Source: Cypionkella sp.
GTDB taxonomy: Bacteria > Pseudomonadota > Alphaproteobacteria > Rhodobacterales > Rhodobacteraceae
DNA: 62,654 nucleotides
Assembly (NCBI GenBank): GCA_023255415.1
Contig: JALRIN010000016.1
Location: forward strand, 1-62,654
Direction of reading: 5' to 3'
The translations under genes and the position numbers were made by a program. The notes below the pieces were generated by a model, which was not told the DNA's origin, made no database searches, and saw only the letters and a list, made by a program, of their open reading frames with translations. Each line of letters opens with the position of its first letter. Position 1 is the first letter of the stretch. Positions 43,359 to 52,393 of this stretch are shown here, piece after piece.

Positions 43359-44564
43359 ATGACGGAACGTCCACAACAATACCGCTTTCACCAAGGCGAT
43401 CGGATTTTGCCCTTTGCCGCCGAGGAATATGACGCACGCCTTGCAGGCCTGCGCGATCTGATGGAGCTGCACGGCATTGAAGCCTGCGTCTTCACCTCGA
43501 TGCATAATATCGCCTATTATTCGGGGTTCTTGTATTGCTCCTTCGGGCGGCCCTACGGGTTGGTGGTGACGCCGACGCAAAGTGTCACGATTTCGGCCGG
43601 AATTGATGCAGGCCAGCCATGGCGGCGCTGCCACGGCGACAACATCACCTATACCGATTGGCAGCGCGACAATTACTGGCGCGCAATCCTGTCGGTGACC
43701 GGCGAAGGCCGGGTGATCGGCTGCGAGGCGGATCATTTGACCTTGGTGCAATCCGAAAAGCTGAACGCGTTTCTAAAGCCAAAGCGCGGCGTCGATATCT
43801 CGGCGGGCACCATGCGCCAGCGTATGACGAAATCGCAGGCCGAACTTGACATCATTCGCCATGGCGCGGGCGTGGCAGATGTCGGCGGCTTTGCCATTCG
43901 CGAAGCAGTGCGCGAAGGTGCGCGCGAGCTGGACGTGGCTATGGCCGGGCGCAACGCGATGGAGCTGGAGATCGCCAAGCGCTTTCCAGATGCCGAGTAT
44001 CGCGACACTTGGGTGTGGTTTCAGTCGGGCATCAACACCGATGGCGCGCATAACCCGGTGACCAGCCGCATTTTGCAGCGCGGTGATATCCTGAGCCTGA
44101 ACACCTTCCCGATGATCTCGGGCTATTACACCGCCTTGGAACGCACGATGTTCGTGGGCGAAGTTGATGCCGCCAGCCGCCGGATTTGGGAGATCAACAT
44201 CGCCGCCCACGAGCTGGGCATGAGCCTTTTAAAGCCCGGCGCCTCTTGTGCCGAAGTGACGGCGCAGATCAACACCTTCTTTGAAGAGCATCAGGTGTTG
44301 AAATATCGCACCTTTGGCTATGGCCATTCCTTTGGCGTTCTCAGCCATTACTACGGCCGCGAAGCCGGGTTGGAACTGCGCGAGGATATCGACACGGTGC
44401 TGGAACCCGGCATGGTGATTTCGATGGAACCGATGCTGACGATTCCAGACGGTGAACCGGGCGCTGGCGGCTACCGCGAGCATGATATTTTGTTCATCAC
44501 CGAAGATGGCAACGAAGATATCACCAAATACCCCTACGGCCCCGATTTCAACGTCGTTGGCTAA
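43359..44564 (+). CDS. Creatinase (creatine amidinohydrolase, M24 family)
   Basis: A 401-residue pita-bread-fold hydrolase that splits creatine to sarcosine and urea. It follows the Pseudomonas enzyme closely in long stretches (YSGFLYCSFGRPY, GQPWRR, YTDWQRDN, FGYGHSFG). The catalytic His aligns at His231 in FQSGINTDGAHNPV, and there is no dinuclear metal site as in true prolidases. The start is the ATG with GAGGT upstream. No creatininase or sarcosine oxidase gene is nearby, so the pathway partners are elsewhere. Confidence 0.93.
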   Translation: MTERPQQYRFHQGDRILPFAAEEYDARLAGLRDLMELHGIEACVFTSMHNIAYYSGFLYCSFGRPYGLVVTPTQSVTISAGIDAGQPWRRCHGDNITYTDWQRDNYWRAILSVTGEGRVIGCEADHLTLVQSEKLNAFLKPKRGVDISAGTMRQRMTKSQAELDIIRHGAGVADVGGFAIREAVREGARELDVAMAGRNAMELEIAKRFPDAEYRDTWVWFQSGINTDGAHNPVTSRILQRGDILSLNTFPMISGYYTALERTMFVGEVDAASRRIWEINIAAHELGMSLLKPGASCAEVTAQINTFFEEHQVLKYRTFGYGHSFGVLSHYYGREAGLELREDIDTVLEPGMVISMEPMLTIPDGEPGAGGYREHDILFITEDGNEDITKYPYGPDFNVVG

Positions 44565-44585
44565 GGCAAAACCCGCTAAAACTGA

Positions 44586-44617
44586 CCCCCGCAGGCAACT
44601 GCGGGGGCTTTTCTTTT
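44586..44617 (+). terminator. Rho-independent terminator after creatinase
   Basis: CCCCCGCAG pairs with CTGCGGGGG around a GCAA loop, followed by a T-rich run. It lies 22 bp after the stop. Confidence 0.9.
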
Positions 44618-44698
44618 TGCGGTATTTCAGCAGGGGTTGACGGCATGGGTTGCTGTCGCGCTAGGTGTCTAAATATTTTTCCAACCCGAGAGTCCCCT

Positions 44699-45592
44699 GT
44701 GCAAAACTTCCTTTTCCGCGTTTTCGGCGTTCTTTCCATCTCGATCTTGGCGGCCTGCGCTGGCCCAAAGCCGGCGGAAGAGCCGCCCGCACCCGTGGTG
44801 GTCGAGGGATATGAGGCAGTTGAAGACAACGGCTTTTTGATCGAGGCGGTCAATCCTGAACTGCTGAAAGAAGGTCGCGCCAGAACCGAGGTCGATTACG
44901 CAGGCGACGAAGCGCCCGGCACAATCGTGATCGACACCTTTTCCCGCAAACTTTATCTGGTGCAAGAGGGCGGTCGTGCCCTGCGCTATGGCGTTGCGGT
45001 TGGGCGCGAAGGTCTGGGCTTTCGCGGCACAGGGGTGATTTCGCGCAAGGTCGAATGGCCGTCTTGGCAGCCGACGCAGAACATGCTGACCTCGCGGCCC
45101 GATCTTTATGCCGAATATGCAGGCGGGATGAAGGGCGGTTTGGACAATCCTTTGGGCGCGCGGGCGATGTATTTGTATCGCGATGGCCGTGACACCTATT
45201 TCCGCATTCATGGCACTATTCAGAACGAATCGATCGGCCATGCCACCTCGGCGGGCTGTATCCGGCTGTTCAACCAAGACGCCATCGACCTTTATGATCG
45301 CACCCGCATGGGGGCCAAAGTAAAGGTGCGCAGCTTGGAAGAAAGCCTTGCCAGCGATGGCCCGCAGATGGATGACGCTTGGGGCCGTGCTGTGCCAGAT
45401 ACGCCAGAAAACGTGGCGCAAAAGGAAATCGATTTGCAAACAATCTCGGCCCAAGAGGCCGCTAAAGCCGAGGCGGAAGCCGCCGCCGCTGCCGAAGCCG
45501 AAAAAGCTGCAGCCAAGGCCGAAAAAAAGCGTCTGGCACGCTGCCGTAACAAAGGCATCAGCGTTGACGATTGCCCGTTTGAACAGAGCTGA
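44699..45592 (+). CDS. L,D-transpeptidase family lipoprotein (YkuD domain)
   Basis: A 297-residue predicted lipoprotein. Starting at a GTG gives a normal signal peptide with lipobox LAAC (Cys at about residue 20). The YkuD domain has the catalytic motif HGTIQNESIGHATSAGCIRL (His and Cys), so it can cross-link peptidoglycan or attach proteins to it. The C-terminal Ala/Glu/Lys-rich stretch (about 235-280) is probably coiled coil, followed by a Cys-containing tail (ARCRNKGISVDDCPF). An ATG at 44645 gives a longer but less signal-like start. Confidence 0.85.
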   Translation: MQNFLFRVFGVLSISILAACAGPKPAEEPPAPVVVEGYEAVEDNGFLIEAVNPELLKEGRARTEVDYAGDEAPGTIVIDTFSRKLYLVQEGGRALRYGVAVGREGLGFRGTGVISRKVEWPSWQPTQNMLTSRPDLYAEYAGGMKGGLDNPLGARAMYLYRDGRDTYFRIHGTIQNESIGHATSAGCIRLFNQDAIDLYDRTRMGAKVKVRSLEESLASDGPQMDDAWGRAVPDTPENVAQKEIDLQTISAQEAAKAEAEAAAAAEAEKAAAKAEKKRLARCRNKGISVDDCPFEQS

Positions 45593-45615
45593 TCACAGGC
45601 TTGCACCGCTTCAGG

Positions 45616-45643
45616 CGGCCCCGCCTTATCGCGGGGCCGTTTT
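45616..45643. terminator. Bidirectional terminator between the L,D-transpeptidase and cupin genes
   Basis: CGGCCCCGC pairs with GCGGGGCCG with a 6-nt loop, followed by TTTT. The two genes converge on it. Confidence 0.85.
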
Positions 45644-45646
45644 GCT

Positions 45647-45988
45647 TTAGGATCGGATCACATAGTCTTTCAACGTGGTTTCGACCACTTGCCAGGTGCC
45701 TGCAAACCCTGGGCGGATAATAAAACGATCACCCGCGCGCAGATGCGTCGCCTGTCCCGAGGCATCGGTCAGAATCGAGTGACCTTGGTGGATGTAGACA
45801 TATTCCCATTCGGAATAAGACACTTTCCAGGTGCCGGGGGTGGATTGCCACAGGCCACAATAAAGCCCCGCGCGGTCTTCGATGTTCCAAGTGCTGTGCA
45901 CCGGATCGCCCGCAATCACGGCTGCGGGGTCGGGGCGGGTGATCTCGGGCATAATATCGTCTTGGCTGACGCGCTGCAGATGGGTCAT
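45647..45988 (-). CDS. Cupin domain-containing protein
   Basis: A 113-residue single-domain cupin (DUF861/cupin_3-like). It has the first-motif-like segment WEYVYIHQGHSILTD and the second-motif region AGDRFIIRPGFAGTW. Metal-ligand residues are incomplete, so a binding or sugar/auxin-related role cannot be assigned. AAGGA lies before the ATG. It is monocistronic. Confidence 0.8.
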   Translation of the reverse strand: MTHLQRVSQDDIMPEITRPDPAAVIAGDPVHSTWNIEDRAGLYCGLWQSTPGTWKVSYSEWEYVYIHQGHSILTDASGQATHLRAGDRFIIRPGFAGTWQVVETTLKDYVIRS

Positions 45989-46140
45989 CGGCTGATCCTT
46001 TATTGGCTTTCTGTGCAGTTGGGCGCGAAGCTATGGCGCGGTCAAGCAGGATCAGCGCTGCAATGCAGCGTAACGAACTTGCTGTTAGGACGGGTCTGTG
46101 CCCATATGCTAGGCAGGATGTTAACTGCGGAGCCTGCCCC

Positions 46141-46974
46141 ATGAGTGCAACCTCTTCGATGCGCGCGGTCCTGCCGCCAGATATTCGTGCCCGCAAAGGC
46201 CAGCTGCCTTTGGTGGTGCTGACCGCCTATACCACGCCGGGGGCGCGCTTGGTCGACGGTCATTGTGACATCGCCCTGGTCGGCGATTCGGTTGGAATGG
46301 TGCTACATGGCATGCCCAGCACTTTGGGCGTGACGATGGAGATGATGATTATGCACGGACGTGCGGTCGTCAAAGGCTTGTCAAAGGCCATGGCGGTGAT
46401 CGACATGCCGTTTGGGTCTTATGAGGAAAGCCCGCAACAGGCGTTTCGCAACGCCTCCCGCTTGATGGCCGAAACCGGCGCGCCTGCGGTCAAGCTGGAA
46501 GGCGGCGTGCATATGGCTGAAACCATTGCGTTTTTAACCAAACGCGGCGTACCGGTGATGGCGCATATTGGCCTGACACCCCAAGCCGTGAACACGCTTG
46601 GCGGCTATAAGGTGGTGGGCCGCGACGACGAGGCCGCAAGCGTGATGACCGATGCGCTGGCGGTCGAGGCAGCGGGTGCCTTTTCGGTGGTGCTGGAAAA
46701 GGTCCCGATGGGGCTTGCTGGTCAGGTCACCCAGGCTCTGAGCATTCCAACCATCGGCATCGGGGCCGGGGTTGATTGCGACGGGCAGGTTCTGGTGCTG
46801 GACGATATGCTGGGCCTGTTCACCGATTTCCGACCGAAATTCGTCAAACGCTATGCCGAATTGGGTGCTTTGGCCGATCAGGCGATTGCTGATTACGCCG
46901 CAGAGGTGCGCACGCGCAGCTTTCCAGCCGCCGAGCACAGCTTTGTCGATGTGCTGAAAGGCAAGCAATCTTGA
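46141..46974 (+). CDS. panB: 3-methyl-2-oxobutanoate hydroxymethyltransferase
   Basis: A 277-residue TIM-barrel enzyme, first step of pantothenate synthesis, which adds a hydroxymethyl group to ketoisovalerate. It has VVLTAYTTPGARL, LVGDSVGMVLHG, KLEGG and TIGIGAG. GGAG precedes the ATG. The stop overlaps the panC start. Confidence 0.95.
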   Translation: MSATSSMRAVLPPDIRARKGQLPLVVLTAYTTPGARLVDGHCDIALVGDSVGMVLHGMPSTLGVTMEMMIMHGRAVVKGLSKAMAVIDMPFGSYEESPQQAFRNASRLMAETGAPAVKLEGGVHMAETIAFLTKRGVPVMAHIGLTPQAVNTLGGYKVVGRDDEAASVMTDALAVEAAGAFSVVLEKVPMGLAGQVTQALSIPTIGIGAGVDCDGQVLVLDDMLGLFTDFRPKFVKRYAELGALADQAIADYAAEVRTRSFPAAEHSFVDVLKGKQS

Positions 46975-47804
46975 CGCAGATTATTCGGACGGTGGCCGAA
47001 CTGCGCGCCTTGGTGCGCGGCTGGAAAGCCGCGGGCGAGGTAGTCGGGGTGGTGCCAACCATGGGCGCGCTGCACGCAGGCCACCTTAGCCTTGCCCGCG
47101 CCGCCAAGACCGACTGCGAACGGGTGATCGTGACGATTTTTGTCAATCCAAAGCAGTTCAACAACCCTGATGATCTGACCAAATATCCCCGCACCGAAGA
47201 GGCCGATGCGGATCTTTTGCGTCCGCTTGGGGTCGACGTGATCTTTGCGCCCAGCCCGGAAGAGGTTTATCCGGCAGGCTTTGCGACAGCTGTTTCTGTG
47301 GCGGGGGTAGCGCAACCCTTGGAAGGTGCGCTGCGGCCTGGGCATTTCGACGGTGTGGCCACGGTGGTGGCCAAGTTGTTTGGCATGACGATGGCCGATC
47401 GCGGCTATTTCGGCCAGAAGGATTGGCAGCAGTTGCAAGTGGTTAAGCGGCTGGTGCGCGATCTGAATATTCCGGTCTGGGTGGTGGGGTGCGAAACCAT
47501 TCGCGAGGCGGACGGTTTGGCGATGTCATCGCGCAATGCGCAACTGGGTCCCGCGGGGCGCGCCATTGCCCCTGCGCTGTTTGCGGCGATGACCCGCGCG
47601 GCTCAGGCCCTACGGGCTGGCGATGTGGGGGCTGTGACAACCTGCGAAGCCGAGGTGCTGGCCGCAGGTTTTGACCGCGTTGAATATATCGAGTTGCGTG
47701 ACGCCTCTGGGCTAGAGCCCGCCACGTCTTTGGATCGGCCGCTGCGGCTGCTTGCGGCGGCTTGGCTGGACGGCGTGCGGCTGATCGACAATATTCCGGT
47801 CTGA
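46971..47804 (+). CDS. panC: Pantothenate synthetase
   Basis: A 277-residue ligase that joins pantoate and beta-alanine. The HIGH-like motif is VPTMGALHAGHLSL, with FVNPKQFN and the SSRN region. The start is a TTG that overlaps the panB stop (TTGA); no ATG is close by and the N-terminus then fits the family. It completes the panBC pair; panD is not in the window. Confidence 0.94.
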   Translation: MTQIIRTVAELRALVRGWKAAGEVVGVVPTMGALHAGHLSLARAAKTDCERVIVTIFVNPKQFNNPDDLTKYPRTEEADADLLRPLGVDVIFAPSPEEVYPAGFATAVSVAGVAQPLEGALRPGHFDGVATVVAKLFGMTMADRGYFGQKDWQQLQVVKRLVRDLNIPVWVVGCETIREADGLAMSSRNAQLGPAGRAIAPALFAAMTRAAQALRAGDVGAVTTCEAEVLAAGFDRVEYIELRDASGLEPATSLDRPLRLLAAAWLDGVRLIDNIPV

Positions 47805-47872
47805 TTGGCCCGATAAAGCTTGGCGAAGGCCATCGTTTTCGGCAAGCTGGCCAGAAGACGACAGCCGATCTA

Positions 47873-47914
47873 CGCGAAATTTTCGCGGCGGGGTGATGTA
47901 AAGCCACGTTACAT
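47873..47914. promoter_or_regulatory. Two inverted repeats upstream of the AAA+ cassette
   Basis: CGCGAAA and TTTCGCG (47873-47879 and 47881-47887) are separated by one base. ATGTAA and TTACAT (47896-47901 and 47909-47914) are separated by 7 bp. Both lie in the spacer between panC and the coiled-coil gene and are candidate operator sites. Confidence 0.5.
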
Positions 47915-47950
47915 ACATATATGACGCAGATGTTTTCAACGGAGGCTCAG

Positions 47951-49024
47951 ATGGCCGATTTCGACACCCAGATCAAGCAAAGCCAAGCGCAGGTCGCCGA
48001 GGCTCAGGCCAAGATTTCGCAGATCACGGGTCAGATCGAGGCTGCGCAGTCAAAGTTCGATACCGCAGGCGCTGGCATTGATATCGAAACCGCGACGCTG
48101 GACGATGTGCACAAGCACACCGATCTGATGAACGCCAATATCGCCGAGCTGATCATGGGGCTGGATGATGTGACGGCTGGTTTTTCCAAAGATTTCAGCG
48201 AGATGCGGACCAAGACCGGAACTGAACGGTTCATCGGTATCTTCTCTTCGGCCAAGTCAGAATCGATGCGACAAGAGCGGATGCGCACAGCTTCGATTGA
48301 CGCCAAGTTGCAGGATCTGATCGGCAAATCCGATGTGATCGTGAAACTGTTACAGGGTCAGTTGCAGATGCTGAACAGCCAAAAAGCCAAGGTCGAGGCC
48401 AATCTGGGCAGCACCCTAACCGACCGCGAGGCCGCGGTGCAGGCGCTGGAGATGGTGCGCGCCGAGGTGACGGCACTGGACCCCAAGATCATCGAGTTGG
48501 AAAACAAGATCAGCGTCGAGATGGACGCCACAACACGCACAAAACTTGAAACCGAGCTTGCCGGTCTGAACGCGCGCTATAATGCGTTGGTGCAGGACGA
48601 ACAGGTGCAATTGGCGAAATCGCAGACCCTAGAGCGCTATATTGAAAAGGGCAAAACCTGGCTTGACAGCCTGACCAATCAGGCCGCTACGCAATTGGTT
48701 TTGATCAATAAATTGCAAACTGATACCAAACAGCGCGTGGTGCTTTATGACGCCCTCACCAGCAGTTTGAAAACCGCGCAGCAACAAGAGGTCGCGCATC
48801 GGATCAACGAAATTGGCGTGAAAACCGACCAAGAGGCGCAGGTTGCAATGGCGGCGATCGGCTCTGCCACCAATGCAAAAATGGCCGATATGCTGGAGGC
48901 GCATGAAGACCAGATGGTCTTTGCCCGCGACGTTCTTGAACAAAAAGCCAAGGCCGACGAACGCTTTGCCCGCCGCTTTGCCAAGATTGTCGAAAAGCAC
49001 GATAAAAACGCGTATGGCGCATGA
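47951..49024 (+). CDS. Coiled-coil protein of unknown function (AAA+ cassette gene 1)
   Basis: A 357-residue, Cys-free, highly helical protein. Long heptad-rich stretches run from about residue 1 to 55 and 110 to 280, with a short FIGIFSSAKSES segment near residue 95. There is no signal peptide or membrane segment. The all-helical build and the FSSAK word loosely recall TelA/PspA-type proteins, but I cannot show homology. The start is an ATG with GGAGG at 5 bp; an ATG 30 bp upstream lacks one. It overlaps gene 2 by 4 bp. Confidence 0.8.
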   Translation: MADFDTQIKQSQAQVAEAQAKISQITGQIEAAQSKFDTAGAGIDIETATLDDVHKHTDLMNANIAELIMGLDDVTAGFSKDFSEMRTKTGTERFIGIFSSAKSESMRQERMRTASIDAKLQDLIGKSDVIVKLLQGQLQMLNSQKAKVEANLGSTLTDREAAVQALEMVRAEVTALDPKIIELENKISVEMDATTRTKLETELAGLNARYNALVQDEQVQLAKSQTLERYIEKGKTWLDSLTNQAATQLVLINKLQTDTKQRVVLYDALTSSLKTAQQQEVAHRINEIGVKTDQEAQVAMAAIGSATNAKMADMLEAHEDQMVFARDVLEQKAKADERFARRFAKIVEKHDKNAYGA

Positions 49025-49329
49025 CCTTTCGGCAACAAACCCAGTGGTGCTGGACTTGGTCGGTGGCTTTGGCGCTGCTGCTGATCCTGTTTTTTGCAGG
49101 CGCGGAACTGATGCCGCATCATCTTGCACATATGTTCGAGATTCTGACTTGGCTCGTGGGCTTTGAACTGGCGCTGTTTCTGGGCCTTGGCGGCGTGCTG
49201 CGACCTGCGATGAAATGGCTTTATCATCAGGTTTTTCATCAGATCGCCCTTGGCCGCAGGCTTGCCACTCTGCCAGGGCTGCGGCATTGGTTTTGGCTTA
49301 CGGCGACGGGCAGGGATCTTGATGCCTGA
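49021..49329 (+). CDS. Small membrane protein (AAA+ cassette gene 2)
   Basis: A 102-residue protein with two hydrophobic segments (WSVALALLLILFFAG and ILTWLVGFELALFLGLGG) and a His/Arg-rich C-terminus. No named family is recognised. The start overlaps the coiled-coil gene (ATGA), and its end overlaps gene 3 by 8 bp. It probably helps place the complex in the inner membrane. Confidence 0.78.
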   Translation: MTFRQQTQWCWTWSVALALLLILFFAGAELMPHHLAHMFEILTWLVGFELALFLGLGGVLRPAMKWLYHQVFHQIALGRRLATLPGLRHWFWLTATGRDLDA

Positions 49330-50449
49330 AACATCGCTGACCGTCGACCACCAAGAACTGTATGACGGTCCGACAGCGCGGCGCTATTTTGCCAAATTCG
49401 AGCGGATCACCGGACATCTTTTGCGCGTGGCAGGCGAGGTCGAGGCCGAAGGCCAGTTGACCCGCACCGAGGCGCGGATTTTGGGGCGCTATCTGACCGC
49501 GCTGACCGGAACCTTTCGCGCGCTCAGTTACAAATACCTGATGACGGGGCGCAGCGAAGGCAGCGCAAGCCTGACCTTTGATCGTCACGAAAGCGGCTTT
49601 CCGGTGGCGCAAGAGCTGATGATGATGGCGCTGGACGCCGCACAGGTGCAAAAGCATTTGGGCGGCATGGCCTCGATTGCCGAGCTGAAAGACCGGATGG
49701 TGCGGCAGATTTTGCGCGATTTGACCGTGCCGGTGCAGCTGCAATTTGCCTTGGCACAGCGGCTTTATTACGAGGCTTTGGCGCTTGCGGTGGATCAGGC
49801 GGGCGGCATCTTTTGGCCCAAGAACGATCCAGACGTGCAGTTCATCCGCGATCTGCCAGGGCGGCGGCATTTTCTGCTGCATTGGGCGGTTTATGACAAG
49901 CAGGTCAACCTGCCGGTGGTCTATCTGATGGATGTCGAAGACAGCGGCAAAAAGCCCCTGCCGCGGGATGATCGCCGCTGGCCTATGGTGCAGGCACATC
50001 TGATGGCGCAGTCAGCGATGGGGCTAAAGCTTCTGACAATCGCGCAGGGGTTTGACAAAGATTTCAGCGGTTTGCACCCAAAGCGGCTGCGCCGGATCAC
50101 GCTTGGCCCGATGTATAGTCATGATTTCACCCTGCAATCGGGGCCGATTTCGCAGGTGTTGTCAGATGCCAAGGCCGCTGATGGCGACGATTGGGCCTTG
50201 GTTTGGACGGTCGAGGATTTGCTGTCCGAGCGCGAGGAAGAGGTCAAAGAGGGTTGGTTTTCCAGCGCCGAACGGCAGGTCTTCAAGCTGGACGCCTTTG
50301 CGCCCGACAGCGGTCTTTCCCGGATCGACCGCATGGTGATCTTGCCAGAGCGGCCCTATCAGGTCTTGGCCGAGCTGAACCAACCGGGCCTGCGCGATCT
50401 GCGAAAGTTTGTGGTGGGGGCAAGTGGGCAGATCTTGCCCGCGCGCTGA
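49322..50449 (+). CDS. Protein of unknown function (AAA+ cassette gene 3)
   Basis: A 375-residue soluble protein with no recognised motif. The N-terminal half is helical (ITGHLLRVAGEVEAEG, TRTEARILGRYLTAL). The C-terminal half is mixed, with acidic stretches (LLSEREEEVKEGWFSS). It is not similar to a known enzyme that I can name. The start overlaps gene 2; an open extension upstream is in another gene. The ATPase gene starts 12 bp downstream with AGGAG. Confidence 0.78.
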   Translation: MPETSLTVDHQELYDGPTARRYFAKFERITGHLLRVAGEVEAEGQLTRTEARILGRYLTALTGTFRALSYKYLMTGRSEGSASLTFDRHESGFPVAQELMMMALDAAQVQKHLGGMASIAELKDRMVRQILRDLTVPVQLQFALAQRLYYEALALAVDQAGGIFWPKNDPDVQFIRDLPGRRHFLLHWAVYDKQVNLPVVYLMDVEDSGKKPLPRDDRRWPMVQAHLMAQSAMGLKLLTIAQGFDKDFSGLHPKRLRRITLGPMYSHDFTLQSGPISQVLSDAKAADGDDWALVWTVEDLLSEREEEVKEGWFSSAERQVFKLDAFAPDSGLSRIDRMVILPERPYQVLAELNQPGLRDLRKFVVGASGQILPAR

Positions 50450-50461
50450 AAGGAGAAGGCG

Positions 50462-52393
50462 ATGACAGCTGGGCGTGACGCGATGGAGCTGCGCGAAGAG
50501 GATATTCGCCGCCACTATGACGCGGCTTTGGCGCTGCTGACGGGTTTTGACCACGCGCCGCGATTGGCCAAGCCGTTCGAGCCCGCGCACGCGCCCGAAC
50601 GCTCGGCTGGGCTTGGCACGCGGCCGATGTTTCGCGCCACCACGCCGGGTCTGGTGACGCGACCGGCGGCGCGGGCGGGATCGGTGCGGCTGATTGATCG
50701 GGTCGAGGCTTTGGCCGATGGCTTGCTCTCGCCCAGTCTTGCGGCCGCACTTCAGGCCCTGCGGCGTGGCTTGGCGATTGCGGCGGCGATGGGGGAAACC
50801 TTTGGCCAAGACACAGGTCTGGCCGAGCTGAAAACCGCCAATCTACAAGGCCGCTTGCCCGAGCTGCGCCGCGCCGAATTTGCCGATCTGCTGGCCGCCG
50901 AGGCTTTGGTGCAGATGCATGTCTTCGCCAATGCCACCGCGTTTTTGCTGGCCCCACATCTTGGCGCGCTGACGGTCGAAGTGGGCACGGTGGAAGAGGT
51001 GCTGACCGACAACGCGCCGCTCGCCCTGCAAGGCGTGCTGTGGGAATTGGACCAGGATATTGCGGTTCTGGCAGGCGATTCACCGCGGCTTTTGGCGGTG
51101 ATTTCAGCCTTTTGCGAGGCGCTGATGGCCCGCGTTGCCCTGCGTGCACAAGAGGCTTCGCGCACACAGGCCTTTATCGCGGGGGCTTGGCGGATCGAGG
51201 CGGATGGGCTCTCTCTTGCAGGCTTTACCCCGGCGCGTGCGACAAAAGCCGCTGCGCTGACCATGCAGTTCAAAAAACCCGCCGAAGTGGTGGGCAATCA
51301 TATCGCCAAAGCGCAAAGCCTGCGCTTGGCCAAGATGCTGATGGCCTATGATTTCAAGCGCAAGCTGAACCCCTTTGCCGAACTGGGCGGGTTTATCTTT
51401 ACCTTTATGGGCGACGGCAAGCCTGGCACGGGCAAGACCACGCTTATTCAAATGATGGCTGGATTGTTGAATGATTACTGCAAGGTAGCGGGCTATCCCT
51501 TTCGGTATCAGAACTTTTCGATTGATCAGATCGACAGCTATCAGGGCAAATCCGGACAGAACGCCAAGGCCTTTATCAGCGCGATCCTTGATCCTTCGGT
51601 GATTGGTTTTGGCACCATCGACGATATCGACCAAGTTGCCGGCAAGCGCGGCGACAGGCAGTCTTCGGCAGGTCAGCAAGAGGTGACGGCGGTGTTCATG
51701 GCGGCCTTTGCGGGGGCCGATACCTTGGTGCGCGGCAATTGCAGCTTTGGCATGTTCTCGAATTATCCCGAAAACGTCGATGATGCCCTGCGGCAGCGCG
51801 CGGGTGCGCGGTTTTTGGTGGATGGGCCGCAAAGCCGCGAAGATTACATTGATATTCTGGCGCTTTTGCTGGGCAAAAACCACGCGATTCCGCTGGGCGA
51901 TCATGCCATGTTTGCCGCGCAAGAAATCAAGCGCGCGGTTGCCGCCAGCTATGAGGGCCATGCGAAACCGCAAGAGGAAGGGCTGCTGCGGGTCTGGGAT
52001 CAGATGCAGCGCGATCTGGGCCCGCTGGATACATTGGCCAAGCTTGGGGCCTATCTGAAGGCTATTCAGCAGGCTGATCAACGCTTTACCGGTCGTGCAA
52101 TCAAAAATATCACCGATGCCGTCAAGGTGCGGGCGATGGATTTTGATCTGCCAGACGAATGGATGGAGACGCCCGATCTCTTTCTGTTCAAGCCCTATGA
52201 TGAAAAACTGGCGATGATCAAAGCGCTGATGACGCCGATCAGCCTTGAGATGGTGGTGCAGGAAATCAACCGCTATGCCGATTCCGAATTTCGCTATGTG
52301 GATAGCTCGAACGAGGCGGCGATTCAGGGGATGGTGCGGGATTTTGCCCGCCAAGCAGAGGCCAAGCGGCGGTTTTTGGAGGCGCGGGGATGA
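50462..52393 (+). CDS. AAA+ family ATPase (AAA+ cassette gene 4)
   Basis: A 643-residue protein. About 300 N-terminal helical residues of unknown role are followed by one AAA module: Walker A GDGKPGTGKTTL (about 317-327), Walker B IGFGTIDDID (about 380-390) and a sensor/arginine region SNYPENVDDALRQR (about 433-446). A C-terminal helical lid follows. It has no membrane segment or DNA-binding motif. It is probably the motor of the complex with its neighbours. The start has AGGAG; the stop overlaps gene 5 (ATGA). Confidence 0.88.
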   Translation: MTAGRDAMELREEDIRRHYDAALALLTGFDHAPRLAKPFEPAHAPERSAGLGTRPMFRATTPGLVTRPAARAGSVRLIDRVEALADGLLSPSLAAALQALRRGLAIAAAMGETFGQDTGLAELKTANLQGRLPELRRAEFADLLAAEALVQMHVFANATAFLLAPHLGALTVEVGTVEEVLTDNAPLALQGVLWELDQDIAVLAGDSPRLLAVISAFCEALMARVALRAQEASRTQAFIAGAWRIEADGLSLAGFTPARATKAAALTMQFKKPAEVVGNHIAKAQSLRLAKMLMAYDFKRKLNPFAELGGFIFTFMGDGKPGTGKTTLIQMMAGLLNDYCKVAGYPFRYQNFSIDQIDSYQGKSGQNAKAFISAILDPSVIGFGTIDDIDQVAGKRGDRQSSAGQQEVTAVFMAAFAGADTLVRGNCSFGMFSNYPENVDDALRQRAGARFLVDGPQSREDYIDILALLLGKNHAIPLGDHAMFAAQEIKRAVAASYEGHAKPQEEGLLRVWDQMQRDLGPLDTLAKLGAYLKAIQQADQRFTGRAIKNITDAVKVRAMDFDLPDEWMETPDLFLFKPYDEKLAMIKALMTPISLEMVVQEINRYADSEFRYVDSSNEAAIQGMVRDFARQAEAKRRFLEARG

